Source: Corynebacterium lemuris
GTDB lineage: Bacteria; Actinomycetota; Actinomycetes; Mycobacteriales; Mycobacteriaceae
Length of the DNA: 64,000 nucleotides
Assembly (NCBI RefSeq): GCF_024919295.1
Contig: NZ_JANWTC010000009.1
Location: 1-64,000, forward strand
Reading direction: 5' to 3'
Positions 16,872 through 26,727 of this stretch are shown here, piece after piece. How positions within the stretch are numbered: the stretch's first letter is position 1; every line of letters begins with the position of its first letter. A program made the translations under genes and the position numbers. The notes under the pieces are model-generated. The model was not told the origin of the DNA, searched no databases, and was given only the letters and a program-made list of their open reading frames with translations.

Positions 16872-18614
16872 ATGACCGCAGTGGCGCCAAGGCTTGACGA
16901 CTACGTCGAGCCGACCCGTCCTCAGCCGACAGGTACGGACCGTAAGGGTTCCCGTGCCTGGGACATGCTGATCACCACCGACCACAAGCAGCTGGGCATC
17001 ATGTACATCATCATGTCCTTCGGCTTCTTCTTCCTCGGCGGCCTGATGGCCCTGCTGATCCGTGCCGAGCTGTTCACCCCGGGTCTGCAGTTCCTGTCGA
17101 ACGAGCAGTTCAACCAGCTGTTCACCATGCACGGCACCGTGATGCTGCTGCTGTTCGGCACGCCGATCGTCTGGGGCTTCGCCAACTACGCTCTGCCGCT
17201 GCAGATCGGCGCCCCGGATGTCGCCTTCCCCCGTCTGAACGCCTTCGGCTTCTGGATCACCACCGTCGGCGGCCTGACCATACTGGCGGGCTTCCTCACC
17301 CCGGGCGGGGCCGCCGACTTCGGCTGGACCATGTACTCCCCGCTGTCCGACGCCACCCACACCCCGGGTGTCGGCGCTGACCTGTGGATCGTCGGTGTCG
17401 GTGCTGCCGGTATCGGTACCGTCGTCTCCGCCATCAACATGCTCACCACCATCCTGACGATGCGTGCCCCGGGTATGACCATGTTCCGCATGCCGATCTT
17501 CACCTGGAACATCTTCGTCACCTCCGTCATCGCCCTGATGATCTTCCCGCTGCTGCTCGCCGCAGCCCTCGGCGTCCTGTACGACCGCAAGCTCGGCGCA
17601 CACATCTACGACACCGCCAACGGTGGCGCCATCCTCTGGCAGCACCTGTTCTGGTTCTTCGGCCACCCCGAGGTCTACGTCCTCGCCCTGCCGTTCTTCG
17701 GTGTCATCTCCGAGGTCATCCCGGTATTCTCCCGTAAGCCGATGTTCGGCTACATCGGCCTGGTCTTCGCGACCCTGGCCATCGGCGCCCTGTCCATGGC
17801 CGTGTGGGCACACCACATGTTCGTCACCGGTGCCGTCCTGCTGCCCTTCTTCTCCTTCATGACCTTCCTGATCTCGGTCCCGACCGGCGTCAAGTTCTTC
17901 AACTGGGTCGGCACCATGTGGAAGGGTCACATCACCTGGGAAACCCCGATGATCTTCGCGGTCGGCTTCATGTCGACCTTCCTCTTCGGTGGTCTGACCG
18001 GCATCATGCTGGCCTCCCCGCCGCTGGACTTCCACCTGGCTGACGGCTACTTCCTGATCGCCCACTTCCACTACACCCTGTTCGGCACCGTGGTGTTCGC
18101 CTCCTTCGCCGGCGTGTACTTCTGGTTCCCCAAGATGACCGGCCGCATGCTGGACGAGCGTCTGGGCAAGATCCACTTCTGGCTGACCTACATCGGCTTC
18201 CACGGCACCTTCCTCATCCAGCACTGGCTGGGCAACATGGGCATGCCGCGCCGCTACGCCGACTACCTGGACTCCGACGGCTTCACGCTGTTCAACCAGA
18301 TCTCCACGATCTTCTCCTTCCTGCTCGGTGCCTCCGTCATTCCGTTCGTCTGGAACGTGTTCAAGTCCTGGCGCTACGGTGAGATCGTCACCGTGGATGA
18401 CCCGTGGGGTTACGGCAACTCCCTCGAGTGGGCCACCTCCTGCCCGCCGCCGCGCCACAACTTCGTCTCCCTGCCGCGTATCCGCTCCGAGCGCCCCGCG
18501 TTCGAGCTGCACTACCCGCACATGGTTGAGCGCATGCGCCATGAGGCCCATGTCACCTCCAGCGATGAGCGCGCGGAGATCACCCAGTCCCCGTCCCCGG
18601 CCGAAGTCCGTTAA
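16872..18614 (+). CDS. ctaD: Cytochrome c oxidase (aa3) subunit I
   Basis: Catalytic membrane subunit of the terminal oxidase, carrying heme a, heme a3 and CuB. The 580-residue protein has about twelve membrane helices. It shows the heme a ligand in [10 protein letters not shown] (H87), the CuB/Tyr motif [10 protein letters not shown] (~264-268), the CuB histidine pair in WAHHMF (~313-314), and HFHYTLFG with the ligands to both hemes. The gene stands alone, with ATG 16872 after CAGGAGGAAC and a terminator behind, as usual in corynebacteria, where ctaC/E/F lie elsewhere. Confidence 0.97.
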   Translation: MTAVAPRLDDYVEPTRPQPTGTDRKGSRAWDMLITTDHKQLGIMYIIMSFGFFFLGGLMALLIRAELFTPGLQFLSNEQFNQLFTMHGTVMLLLFGTPIVWGFANYALPLQIGAPDVAFPRLNAFGFWITTVGGLTILAGFLTPGGAADFGWTMYSPLSDATHTPGVGADLWIVGVGAAGIGTVVSAINMLTTILTMRAPGMTMFRMPIFTWNIFVTSVIALMIFPLLLAAALGVLYDRKLGAHIYDTANGGAILWQHLFWFFGHPEVYVLALPFFGVISEVIPVFSRKPMFGYIGLVFATLAIGALSMAVWAHHMFVTGAVLLPFFSFMTFLISVPTGVKFFNWVGTMWKGHITWETPMIFAVGFMSTFLFGGLTGIMLASPPLDFHLADGYFLIAHFHYTLFGTVVFASFAGVYFWFPKMTGRMLDERLGKIHFWLTYIGFHGTFLIQHWLGNMGMPRRYADYLDSDGFTLFNQISTIFSFLLGASVIPFVWNVFKSWRYGEIVTVDDPWGYGNSLEWATSCPPPRHNFVSLPRIRSERPAFELHYPHMVERMRHEAHVTSSDERAEITQSPSPAEVR

Positions 18615-18648
18615 AGGTCTGGACGTAGTCTCCTCCGACTGACTCCCC

Positions 18649-18678
18649 AACCCCCGGCAGAATTCTCTGCCGGGGGTT
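18649..18678 (+). terminator. Terminator after ctaD
   Basis: A perfect 13-bp stem (AACCCCCGGCAGA 18649-18661 with 18666-18678) and a 4-base loop, 34 bases after the ctaD stop. Confidence 0.8.
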
Positions 18679-18710
18679 CCGGCGTGTTTAAAACGACCCC
18701 TCATGAAAGA

Positions 18711-20036
18711 ATGATCTCCGTGGTAGACATTGATGCATCCCCCGCCGTCCCCGACAGCTCCGAAGGACTGCAGGTCAGCCTGCAGCCGGGTCTGGAATCC
18801 GCCGTCATCACCCTCTCCGGCCACGATCGGCCCGGTGTGACCGCCGCCTTCTTCCGCGTGCTGTCCTCATACAACGTCCAGCTTCTCGACGTCGAGCAGT
18901 CCCAGTTCCGTGGCCGCCTCTCCCTCGCCGCCTTCGTCGGCCTTGACCCGGCCCGCGAGGAACGCCTCCGGGAAGGGCTCAGTGAGACCCTCAAGGTCCA
19001 CGGCCAGCGCGTGACGGTGGAGATGCACTCCGCGGAGCAGCATTCCAGCCCGCGTTCCACCCACGTCGCCGTGGTGCTGGGCAACCCGGTCACCGCCGCC
19101 GACGTCTCCGCCATCGGCCAGACCCTGGCCAACTACGGCGCGAACATCGACCGCATCCGGGGTATCGCCGACTACCCGATCACGGGTCTGGAACTCATGA
19201 TCACCGTGGCCAACCCGAAGCCGGGCGGAGGTAAGGGACTGCGCAAGGCACTCGCCGAACTCACCCACGAACTGGGTGTGGACATCGCCATCGAGCGCGC
19301 CGGCCTGTTGCGCCGCTCCAAGCGCCTGGTCATGTTCGACTGCGACTCCACCCTCATCACCGGTGAGGTCATCGAGATGCTCGCCGCCCACGCCGGCAAG
19401 GAGGCAGAGGTCGCCGAGGTCACCGAACGCGCCATGCGCGGTGAGCTCGACTTCGAGGAGTCCCTGCGCGAGCGCGTGGCCACCCTCGCAGGTCTCGACG
19501 CCTCCGTCATCGACGCCGTGGCGGAGGATCTCGTCCTGACCCCGGGAGCCCGGACCACCATCCGCACCCTGAAGAAGATGGGTTACCGCACCGCCGTGGT
19601 CTCCGGCGGCTTCATCCAGGTGCTCGAGGACCTCGCCGAGGAACTCGAGCTGGATTACGTCCGCGCGAACACCCTGGAGATCGTCGACGGCAAGCTCACC
19701 GGCCGCGTCACCGGCGAGGTCGTCGACCGCGCCAAGAAGGCCGAGCTGCTGCGCGAGTTCGCCGAGGACTCCGGCCTGCAGATGTACCAGACCGTGGCCG
19801 TCGGCGACGGTGCCAACGACATCGACATGCTCTCCGCCGCGGGCCTGGGCATCGCCTTCAACGCCAAGCCGGCGCTGAAGGAGATCGCCGACACCTCCGT
19901 CAACCACCCCTTCCTCGACGAGGTGCTGCACATCCTGGGCATCCCGCGTGAGGAGATCGACGAGTCCGACCTCGAGGACGGCACCTACCGCCGCGTCCCC
20001 CTGGAGTTCGTCGGCGCGGACTTCGCCGCCGAGTGA
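18711..20036 (+). CDS. serB: Phosphoserine phosphatase with N-terminal ACT domains
   Basis: Final step of serine synthesis: phosphoserine to serine. About 190 residues of tandem ACT-type regulatory domain (ITLSGHDRPGVTAAFF, then VVLGNPVTAADVSAI) precede a HAD phosphatase domain. That domain has the nucleophile motif MFDCDSTL (D210, D212), VVSGGFIQVL, the lysine region RAKKAELL, and VAVGDGANDIDMLSAAG. Starts are uncertain: ATG 18711 is used here, GTG 18720 and GTG 18684 are in frame, and none has a strong ribosome site. The stop overlaps the next gene's start. Confidence 0.93.
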   Translation: MISVVDIDASPAVPDSSEGLQVSLQPGLESAVITLSGHDRPGVTAAFFRVLSSYNVQLLDVEQSQFRGRLSLAAFVGLDPAREERLREGLSETLKVHGQRVTVEMHSAEQHSSPRSTHVAVVLGNPVTAADVSAIGQTLANYGANIDRIRGIADYPITGLELMITVANPKPGGGKGLRKALAELTHELGVDIAIERAGLLRRSKRLVMFDCDSTLITGEVIEMLAAHAGKEAEVAEVTERAMRGELDFEESLRERVATLAGLDASVIDAVAEDLVLTPGARTTIRTLKKMGYRTAVVSGGFIQVLEDLAEELELDYVRANTLEIVDGKLTGRVTGEVVDRAKKAELLREFAEDSGLQMYQTVAVGDGANDIDMLSAAGLGIAFNAKPALKEIADTSVNHPFLDEVLHILGIPREEIDESDLEDGTYRRVPLEFVGADFAAE

Positions 20037-20782
20037 CCTCCGGTACCACCGATCCGCTGGCCCTGGCGCACGCCCTCCTGTGCGCGCGGGTGAGCGGCAA
20101 CCGACACGACCGCTCCGAGGACCCCGATCGTCCGGAGACGGTGCAGGCCATGCAGATCGCCCTCCATGTCCCGAAGGCTGATCCGCCGCGCCGCACCGAT
20201 CTGCTGGCGGCCGCGGCCCGGGCGGTCGTCGCCGTCTGCCTGGATGACCAGGTGGCCACCGATCCGGCGTGGCGGGCGGGGTTGGAGGGCTGGTACAGCC
20301 ACCTCATCCGGAAGGTCGCCCGGCGGGCCCGCAACAAGGCCTGGGAGGATGTGCAGGCGGTCCCCGGCGTGACTGTCGACGCCGCCGGCGCTCAGGCCCG
20401 CGCCTTCGTGCCCTCCGCCGTGGGGGACACCCCGGCCCTGGTACGCAAGCTCCAGATCCGGGGCACGGAACTGCCCCAGGATGCGCCGGGCGAGATCGAC
20501 CCGGGGGTGCCGACGATCCTCCTCGACCACGGTCTGGCGATGACCACCGGCAAGGCTGCCGCCCAGGTGGGCCACGCCAGCATGCTGCTGGCCGCCCGGC
20601 AGGACCTGGAGTGGGTCCGGGGCTGGGCGGCCAGTGGCTTCGGGCTCAATGTGCGGGAGGTGGACAGCCGGATCTTCGCCGACCACGTGCGCAGACCGGG
20701 TGTGGTCACCGTCCGGGACGCCGGTTTCACTGAGGTCGCCCCCGATGCACTGACGGTGCTGGCCTTCCCCGGCGTGGGCTGA
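20033..20782 (+). CDS. PTH2-like (peptidyl-tRNA hydrolase II fold) protein
   Basis: 249 residues. The C-terminal ~110 residues resemble the archaeal/eukaryotic-type peptidyl-tRNA hydrolase Pth2 (MTTGKAAAQVGHASMLLAA, then VREVDSRIFADHV and VVTVRDAGFTEVAPDALTVLAF). The N-terminal half is helical and unassigned. Whether it cleaves peptidyl-tRNA is unknown, because bacteria normally rely on Pth1. GTG 20033 overlaps the serB stop (GTGA), indicating translational coupling. It converges with the helicase gene, leaving one base between the stops. Confidence 0.75.
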   Translation: MTSGTTDPLALAHALLCARVSGNRHDRSEDPDRPETVQAMQIALHVPKADPPRRTDLLAAAARAVVAVCLDDQVATDPAWRAGLEGWYSHLIRKVARRARNKAWEDVQAVPGVTVDAAGAQARAFVPSAVGDTPALVRKLQIRGTELPQDAPGEIDPGVPTILLDHGLAMTTGKAAAQVGHASMLLAARQDLEWVRGWAASGFGLNVREVDSRIFADHVRRPGVVTVRDAGFTEVAPDALTVLAFPGVG

Positions 20783-20783
20783 G

Positions 20784-22760
20784 TCAGCCCTTCTGCCCGG
20801 CCATAACCAGCCGTTCCAGCGCCCCGCGCACCACAGTCGGGTCGGTTGTCTCCCAGAAGGCGGGCATCGAAGCCCGGAGGAAGGAACCGTAGCGTTTGGT
20901 GGCCAGCCGGTTGTCCAGCACCGCCACCACGCCCCGGTCCGTGACGGAACGCAGCAGCCGTCCCGCCCCCTGCGCCATGAGCAGGGCGGCATGCGAGGCA
21001 GCGACCTCCATGAAACCGTTGCGGCCTTCTGCGGTGGCGGCCTCCTTGCGGGCCTGCAGCAGCGGATCATCCGGGCGGGGGAAGGGGATCCGGTCGATGA
21101 GCACGAGGGAACAGGCGGAACCGGGGACGTCCACACCCTGCCACAGGGTCAGCGTGCCGAAGAGACAGGCGTTCTCGTTCTTCGCGAATTTGTCCACCAG
21201 CGCACCGGTGGTGTCCTCACCCTGGCAGTAGACATCGAAGGGCAACCGTTCCTTCATTGCCGCAGCCGCCTGCTCCGCGGCCCGACGGGAGGAGAACAAC
21301 CCCAGGGTGCGGCCCCCGGCGGCCATGATCAGGTCGTGGATCTCATCGAGGGTCTCCTGCGGCAGGCCGTCACGGCCCGGGTCCGGCAGGTGGCGGGCGG
21401 TGTAGAGGATGCCCGATTTCCGCGGGTCGAAGGGCGTGCCGGCGTCGAGACTGTCCCAGCTGCCCTTCGGCAGACCCCAGGATGCGGCCATGGTATCGAA
21501 ACGCCCGCCGATGGTCAGGGTCGCGGAGGCGAGCACCACGGTCTGCTCCCCGAAGAGCTTCTCGTGCAGCAGACCCGCCACTGACAGGGGGGCGACGGTG
21601 AGGACATCCCCGCGGCGGTCATCGCGTTCCAACCACACCACATCACGCTGGGCGGCCGGGTCGGATTCATCGAATACGGTGAGGATCCGCACGATCGCGT
21701 CATGCAGCTCCTGCAGGTGGTTGGCCAGGTTCTGCCGCTCGGCGGCCTTCTCCGGATCGTTGGCGGACTCGCCCTCCGGGGCACGCCCGATGGTCTCCCG
21801 CAGGGACCACAGGCCGTCGCGCAGGCCGACGAGGGAACCGCGTGCGGCCTCGTCCAGGTCGGTCCAGCGGCCGTCGGGCAGCAGGGCGGCGGCCGCCTGC
21901 CAGTCATCCGTCAGCTCCACCAGCCGGTCATCGGCCCCCTCCGCGCCGAGCTTCCCGGCGCGTTTGGCGGCCAGGGTCAGGGCGGTACGGGAGAGTTCGT
22001 TGGTGGCCACCGAGGTGATCCGCCCGTCGAGCTCGTGGGCCTCGTCGATGATCACCACATCGTGCTCGGGCAGGATGTTGATGTCCGCGAGGGCGTCGAT
22101 GGCCAGCAGCGCATGGTTGGTCACCACGACGTCCACATCCTGGGCCTTGCGCTTGGCCAGTTCCGCGAAACACTCCGCCCCGTGCGGGCAGCGGGAGGCC
22201 CCCAGGCACTCCCGGGCCGTGACGGAGACCTGCCGCCATGCCAGATCCGGCACGCCGGGTTCCAGGTCGTCCCGGTCACCGGTCTCCGTCTCCTGGGCCC
22301 ACTCGTGGACACGGGCGACATGACGTCCGAGCCAGGAGACCTCGGCCTCGTCGAGAAGCGCGTCCTCCGGCTCCTCCGCCGCCCCGATCCGGTTGAGGCA
22401 GACGTAGTTGGAACGGCCCTTCATGATGGCGAAGGTGGGGCGGCGTTCCATCACCGGTTCCAGTGCCTCCACCAGGCGCGGCAGATCGCGGTCGACGAGC
22501 TGGCGCTGCAGTGCGATCGTCGCGGTGGAGACGATCACCGTCGAATCCGTCGCCTGGGCGTGCCGGATCGCCGGGACGAGGTAGGCCAGGGACTTGCCGG
22601 TACCCGTGCCGGCCTGCACCGCCAGATGCCGCTCCGTCTCCAGGGCGCGGGTGACGGACTCCGCCATGGCGACCTGCCCGTCGCGGCGGGAACCGCCGAG
22701 GGCGGTGACGGCGGCGTCGAGAAGCTCCCCGGTGGAATTGTTCAGAGGTTCTGCGGACAC
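20784..22760 (-). CDS. DinG/XPD-like ATP-dependent DNA helicase
   Basis: Superfamily 2 helicase of the DinG type, a 5'-3' iron-sulfur helicase acting in repair or R-loop removal. The 658-residue protein has Walker A AVQAGTGTGKSLAYLVPAI, Walker B VVIIDEAHELDG, and four cysteines placed as for an FeS cluster (NYVCLNRI, then CLGASRCPHGAECF). Motif VI is AQGAGRLLRSVTDRGVVAVLD. GTG 22760 shares a base with the pncB stop (TAGTG), so it is translated with pncB. An open extension to 22829 lies inside pncB and is rejected. Confidence 0.92.
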   Translation of the reverse strand: MSAEPLNNSTGELLDAAVTALGGSRRDGQVAMAESVTRALETERHLAVQAGTGTGKSLAYLVPAIRHAQATDSTVIVSTATIALQRQLVDRDLPRLVEALEPVMERRPTFAIMKGRSNYVCLNRIGAAEEPEDALLDEAEVSWLGRHVARVHEWAQETETGDRDDLEPGVPDLAWRQVSVTARECLGASRCPHGAECFAELAKRKAQDVDVVVTNHALLAIDALADINILPEHDVVIIDEAHELDGRITSVATNELSRTALTLAAKRAGKLGAEGADDRLVELTDDWQAAAALLPDGRWTDLDEAARGSLVGLRDGLWSLRETIGRAPEGESANDPEKAAERQNLANHLQELHDAIVRILTVFDESDPAAQRDVVWLERDDRRGDVLTVAPLSVAGLLHEKLFGEQTVVLASATLTIGGRFDTMAASWGLPKGSWDSLDAGTPFDPRKSGILYTARHLPDPGRDGLPQETLDEIHDLIMAAGGRTLGLFSSRRAAEQAAAAMKERLPFDVYCQGEDTTGALVDKFAKNENACLFGTLTLWQGVDVPGSACSLVLIDRIPFPRPDDPLLQARKEAATAEGRNGFMEVAASHAALLMAQGAGRLLRSVTDRGVVAVLDNRLATKRYGSFLRASMPAFWETTDPTVVRGALERLVMAGQKG

Positions 22761-24106
22761 TACGCGGGGAATCCGACGAAACGGGTACTGATCGCAGGCT
22801 CGTCCCGGGAGAGGGCCAGCCCCTCCCACGGCAGGGTCAGCAGCTGTTGGGCGAGGTAGGCGCGGGACTCCTTCAGGGTGGGCAGACCCTCCACGGTGAC
22901 GCCGTCACGCACCAGGGGGACGGTCAGAGACACGGCCGACAGGCGTCCCACATCCGGGGTGGGGGAACCGAAGGGGTGCACGATCTCCTCGACCGCCACA
23001 CCGGTGGAACGGTGGGTACGGACGGCCTGCTTCGCGCAACCCGTCATGGCCTTGCCGCGGGAACGCTTCGCCACCGAATGCCCGTCCACCTCGACGAGCT
23101 TGTACACCATCGCCGCGGTGGGCGCACCGGAACCGGTGACCACCGAGGTACCCACCCCGTACACGTCCACCGGGTCGCCGCGCAGACCCGCGATGGCGAA
23201 CTCATCCAGATCCGAGGAAACGACGATCTTCGTGTTGTGCGCGCCGAGCCCGTCAAGCTGTTTGCGCACCCGGCGCGTCAGGGCACCCAGATCCCCCGAG
23301 TCGATCCGGACCCCACCTAGGCCGGTGCCGGCGACCTCGATGGCCGTCTCCACGCCCTTCGTGATGTCATAGGTGTCCACCAGCAGCGTCGTGTCCACAC
23401 CCAGCGACTCGATCTGGGACTGGAAGGCCGCCGCCTCATTCGGGGTGCCGTCATCGTTGACGTGCAGCAGCGTCCACGCGTGCGCCGCCGTACCCGAGGC
23501 CGGGATGCCGTAGCGGTGCGAGGCCTCCAGATTCGAGGTGGCCGTGAAGCCTGCCAGATAGGCCGCGCGGGAGGCGGTCACCGCAGCGTACTCATGGGTG
23601 CGGCGCGAACCCATCTCGATGATCGGCCGCCCGTCCGCGGCCGTGACCATGCGGGCCGCAGCCGAGGCGATGGCCGAATCAGCGTTCATGATCGACAGAA
23701 TCACCGTCTCCAGGATGACGCACTCCGCGAAAGTGCCCCGCACCGTGAGAATGGGGGAGTAGGGGAAGTAGAGGTCGCCCTCCCGGTAGCCGTCGATCTG
23801 GCCTGTGAAGCGGTAGTCACGCAGGTAGTCCAGGGTCCGCTCGTCGAGGAAGGACAGGTGCCTGAGCTGCTCCTCGGTGAAGATGAAGTCCTGCACCGCG
23901 CGCAGCACCCGGGCGGTGCCGGCGACAACCCCGTAACGGCGCTCATTGGGCAGCCGGCGCGAGAAGACCTCGAAGGCGCACTGCCGGTGCGCCGTCCCGT
24001 CACGCAGGGCGGCCTGCAGCATCGTCAGCTCATACATGTCCGTCAGCAGGGACGTCGAGCGATTCGGCGGAATGGAGGACGGCTGATTCAGATTCACACC
24101 GACCAC
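22760..24106 (-). CDS. pncB: Nicotinate phosphoribosyltransferase
   Basis: Converts nicotinate, PRPP and ATP to nicotinate mononucleotide in the Preiss-Handler NAD salvage route; nicotinate can come from PncA, also encoded in this window. The 448-residue protein shows LLTDMYELTMLQAAL near the N-terminus, the SRRTHEYAAVTASRAAYLAGFTATS-type region, and VRIDSGDLGALTRRVRKQLD plus VVSSDLDEFAI of the phosphate-binding barrel. The start is GTG 24106, or GTG 24097 in frame. First gene of a pncB-dinG operon. Confidence 0.95.
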   Translation of the reverse strand: MVGVNLNQPSSIPPNRSTSLLTDMYELTMLQAALRDGTAHRQCAFEVFSRRLPNERRYGVVAGTARVLRAVQDFIFTEEQLRHLSFLDERTLDYLRDYRFTGQIDGYREGDLYFPYSPILTVRGTFAECVILETVILSIMNADSAIASAAARMVTAADGRPIIEMGSRRTHEYAAVTASRAAYLAGFTATSNLEASHRYGIPASGTAAHAWTLLHVNDDGTPNEAAAFQSQIESLGVDTTLLVDTYDITKGVETAIEVAGTGLGGVRIDSGDLGALTRRVRKQLDGLGAHNTKIVVSSDLDEFAIAGLRGDPVDVYGVGTSVVTGSGAPTAAMVYKLVEVDGHSVAKRSRGKAMTGCAKQAVRTHRSTGVAVEEIVHPFGSPTPDVGRLSAVSLTVPLVRDGVTVEGLPTLKESRAYLAQQLLTLPWEGLALSRDEPAISTRFVGFPA

Positions 24107-24127
24107 TCTAACGGAGCCCGGTGCGGA

Positions 24128-24667
24128 TCAGGAGTCCGAGAACTGCACCGCCACCCACACCTTGCCGTGACCGACGGCGACACCGATGCCGTAGAAGACG
24201 TAACGGGGATCCAGCACGACCTCGGTGTGGGCCTCCGAGTGCAACCAGGCCTCCAGGAAAGCGTGGCCGGAGGCCCCCGACTCCGGCAGGCTGTGCTGGA
24301 GCATGGTGACGTTCTGCCCCGAGTTCTGCAGCTCCCCGGACACCGCCACCTTCTCGGCGTGTTCCTGGGCCGCAGGCTGCAGCTCGAAGGGATCCATGAG
24401 CACCGGCGGCACCTGTTCGTTGTGGCGCAGGTGCTTGATCGCCAGGTTGATGTCGTTGCGGATCTGATCCAGCTCAGCCTGCCTCTCCAGGCCCGGTGCC
24501 TCGTAGCCGCTGTCGCCGGAGGGGCTGCCCGGGGTGGAGGAACCACCGCCGAGCCCGGTGACCAGGGTCATGACCAGCCCGGCCACGGACAGGAACATGC
24601 CCAGCTGTGAGAGCAGACCCCGGAGTTCGAGGGGGGAGTTCCAGAGTGCGGACTGCCTGCGGATCAC
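24128..24667 (-). CDS. CAP-domain (SCP/PR1-like) membrane-anchored protein
   Basis: 179 residues: one N-terminal membrane segment (~18-40), a Gly/Ser/Pro-rich linker, and a CAP domain. Family marks are [36 protein letters not shown], and the C-terminal [36 protein letters not shown] pattern. It has no cysteines in the domain. Bacterial CAP proteins are secreted and mostly of unknown function. It is upstream of and in line with pncB (21 bp), so it may be co-transcribed. Confidence 0.78.
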   Translation of the reverse strand: MIRRQSALWNSPLELRGLLSQLGMFLSVAGLVMTLVTGLGGGSSTPGSPSGDSGYEAPGLERQAELDQIRNDINLAIKHLRHNEQVPPVLMDPFELQPAAQEHAEKVAVSGELQNSGQNVTMLQHSLPESGASGHAFLEAWLHSEAHTEVVLDPRYVFYGIGVAVGHGKVWVAVQFSDS

Positions 24668-24848
24668 GGAAGACCCCTTTCTCAGTGTTCGGGTGCGGCG
24701 TGGCTGCGCGGTGCCGGCATGCGGACAGGATCATGCAACCACGGTTGATGGGACAGTCAAAGAACATACCTTCCGGTCACCTGATCCTCCACCGGGCCCG
24801 CACCGCACCTGTGGGCCTGCCGCCCTGCGCTCCCGGCGGACACTTGAC

Positions 24849-24854
24849 TAGGCT
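24849..24854 (+). promoter_or_regulatory. Leaderless-type -10 box of clpS
   Basis: TAGGCT lies exactly 7 nt before ATG 24862. It is the same hexamer and spacing as at purU, pncA and glsA, so transcription probably starts at the start codon. Confidence 0.6.
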
Positions 24855-24861
24855 GAGGTGC

Positions 24862-25194
24862 ATGAAAGGTCCACATGTGATGAGCTCACCCGGAATGGGG
24901 TCCCCGATGGCGACCCCGGAGCTCGATGAGGCGATCGAGGTGGATGTCGCCACGGCGGAGAACCTGCCGTGGATGTGCATCGTGTGGGATGACCCGGTCA
25001 ACCTCATGAGTTACGTGACCTATGTCTTCCAGACGGTCCTCGGCTACGGCCGCAAGCGGGCGACGGAACTGATGATGCAGGTCCACACAGAGGGTAAGGC
25101 CGTCGTCTCCACCGGTGAGAAGGACAAGGTTGAGGGCGACGTGAAGAAGCTGCATACCGCGGGCCTGTGGGCCACGATGCAGCAGGCCGGTTAG
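24862..25194 (+). CDS. clpS: ATP-dependent Clp protease adaptor ClpS
   Basis: Adaptor that delivers N-degron substrates to ClpC/ClpA-ClpP. The 110-residue protein has the ClpS core: [21 protein letters not shown] (the substrate pocket DDxxN/M..V), [22 protein letters not shown] and [23 protein letters not shown] helices. ATG 24862 fits the leaderless promoter; ATG 24880 after GAAAGG is an alternative. The following genes (DUF2017, P1 peptidase) match the clpS neighbourhood of mycobacteria. Confidence 0.94.
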   Translation: MKGPHVMSSPGMGSPMATPELDEAIEVDVATAENLPWMCIVWDDPVNLMSYVTYVFQTVLGYGRKRATELMMQVHTEGKAVVSTGEKDKVEGDVKKLHTAGLWATMQQAG

Positions 25195-25208
25195 GAGAGG
25201 GAACGAAT

Positions 25209-25745
25209 TTGCAGGAATGGCGTCGGAAGAAGGGGCTCATGCGGGCCCCGCGGTACCACACGGTCCTGGAACCGCTGGAGCGGGAGGTGCTGGGCAACCT
25301 CGCTGCCGCAGTGAGTGAGGCGATCATGGCCCGGGCACAGTCGGCCCCGAAGGATGAACTCTCGGAGCTGACCGGCATCCCCTCGGGCCACAAGAATGCC
25401 CCCCAGAACCCCGGTCTGGCGCGTCTGCTGCCGGACTTCGAGCGTGACGGCGACGAGGAGTACGACGGCGACAATTCCCTCCTGCGCAGCCTGCATGAGA
25501 ACGACATCTGCCGTGCGAAACTGTCCAACCTGCAGGTGGTCGCGGAGAAGGTCGGCCCCGACGGCGGCGTCGAGATCAGCCTCAGCGAGGAGGAGGCGCA
25601 CGCCTTCCTCGCCGGCCTCAACGACCTGCGCCTCTACCTCGCCGCGGACGATACCGGTGGCGAGGAGGCCCGCGCTGAGCGGGACAACCTGGTCGAGTGG
25701 CTCGGCTACAACCAGGACAGCCTCCTCTCCGTGCTCGCGGGCTGA
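25209..25745 (+). CDS. DUF2017 family protein
   Basis: 178-residue cytoplasmic protein always found next to clpS in actinobacteria; its function is unknown. It is rich in charged residues and starts LQEWRRKKGLMRAPRYHTVLEPLEREVLGNL; the conserved LLRSLHENDICRAKLSNLQVV is central, and NLVEWLGYNQDSLLSVL ends it. The start is TTG 25209 after GGAGAGGG; ATG 25239 is possible. It is 14 bp behind clpS and 1 bp before the peptidase gene, so one operon. A role in ClpS-dependent proteolysis is only a guess from context. Confidence 0.88.
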   Translation: MQEWRRKKGLMRAPRYHTVLEPLEREVLGNLAAAVSEAIMARAQSAPKDELSELTGIPSGHKNAPQNPGLARLLPDFERDGDEEYDGDNSLLRSLHENDICRAKLSNLQVVAEKVGPDGGVEISLSEEEAHAFLAGLNDLRLYLAADDTGGEEARAERDNLVEWLGYNQDSLLSVLAG

Positions 25746-25746
25746 C

Positions 25747-26703
25747 GTGTCCTCGCTCATCGACGTCCCCGGGCTCCTCCTCGGCCACACCTCCCTCGAC
25801 GACACAGGCGTCACCGCCGTCGTCGCCGCCTCCCCGGCAGGCATGACCGCAGGTGTCGACGTCCGTGGCGGGGGCCCCGGCACCCGGGAAACTGACCTGC
25901 TGGCCCCGCACAACACGGTGGAACGGGTCCACGCGATCATTCTGGCCGGTGGTTCGGCCTTCGGTCTCGCCGCCGCGGACGGGGCGATGGGGGAGCTCGA
26001 GCGCGCCGGGCGGGGTTTCCCCGTGCTGGGGGAGGGGCGGCCAGGCCCCCGCGTCCCGATCGTCCCGGCTGCCGTCATCTTCGACCTCTTCGTCGGCGAC
26101 CCCACCCACCGGCCGACCGCGGCGGACGGGGCCGCGGCGGTGCGGGCCGCGCTGGCCGGGGGAATGGATCCGCAGGCGCGGGGCAACGTGGGGGCCGGCT
26201 GCGGGGCGACCGCCGGGGTGCTGCGCGGCGGAATCGGGCAGGCCTCCCAGGTGGTGGGGGAGCACACGGTCTCCGCCCTGCTGGTGGCGAACCCGGTCGG
26301 GGAGGTCATCGACCCCGCCACCGGGCTGCTGTGGGGCGACCCGTCCCGTCCGGCGGTGGATCTGGTGCGCTTCGGGCAGCTCGAACATCCCGCCGCCAGG
26401 CTGAACACCACCATCGGGGTGGTGGCCACCGACGCGCCGGTGACGGTGGCCCAGGCCACCCGTCTGGCCCTCGCCGGCCATGACGGCATCGCCCGGGCGG
26501 TCCGGCCGGCGCACTCGCCCCTCGACGGTGACACCCTCTTCGCGGTCTCGACGGCCGCTGAGACGGGCGGGGTTCCGGTGGGGGTGCTGCACGAACTCTC
26601 GGCGGCGGCCGCCGGAGTGGTGCAGGCGGCGCTCGTCGATGCGGTGACAGCAGCTGTGCCCGGCCACGGCCTGGGGATCTGGTCGGAGATCATCGCCGGC
26701 TGA
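25747..26703 (+). CDS. P1-family (DmpA-like, S58) peptidase
   Basis: Self-processing N-terminal-nucleophile hydrolase related to L-aminopeptidase/D-esterase DmpA. The 318-residue protein has GLLLGHTSLDDTGVTAVV, AGVDVRGGGPGTRETDLL, HAIILAGGSAFGLAAADG, GNVGAGCGATAG and NTTIGVVATDA. The last segment should hold the cleavage site and nucleophile, here probably a threonine. Its substrate is unknown. GTG 25747 begins one base after the DUF2017 stop. The order clpS-DUF2017-P1 peptidase matches Rv1331-Rv1333 of M. tuberculosis. Confidence 0.85.
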   Translation: MSSLIDVPGLLLGHTSLDDTGVTAVVAASPAGMTAGVDVRGGGPGTRETDLLAPHNTVERVHAIILAGGSAFGLAAADGAMGELERAGRGFPVLGEGRPGPRVPIVPAAVIFDLFVGDPTHRPTAADGAAAVRAALAGGMDPQARGNVGAGCGATAGVLRGGIGQASQVVGEHTVSALLVANPVGEVIDPATGLLWGDPSRPAVDLVRFGQLEHPAARLNTTIGVVATDAPVTVAQATRLALAGHDGIARAVRPAHSPLDGDTLFAVSTAAETGGVPVGVLHELSAAAAGVVQAALVDAVTAAVPGHGLGIWSEIIAG

Positions 26704-26727
26704 GCTGAATCATTAAAGTGGGGGGCC

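Noticed and set aside
16860..18824. 654-codon minus-strand frame
   Set aside because: Antisense shadow of ctaD; it runs through the terminator and has no motifs.
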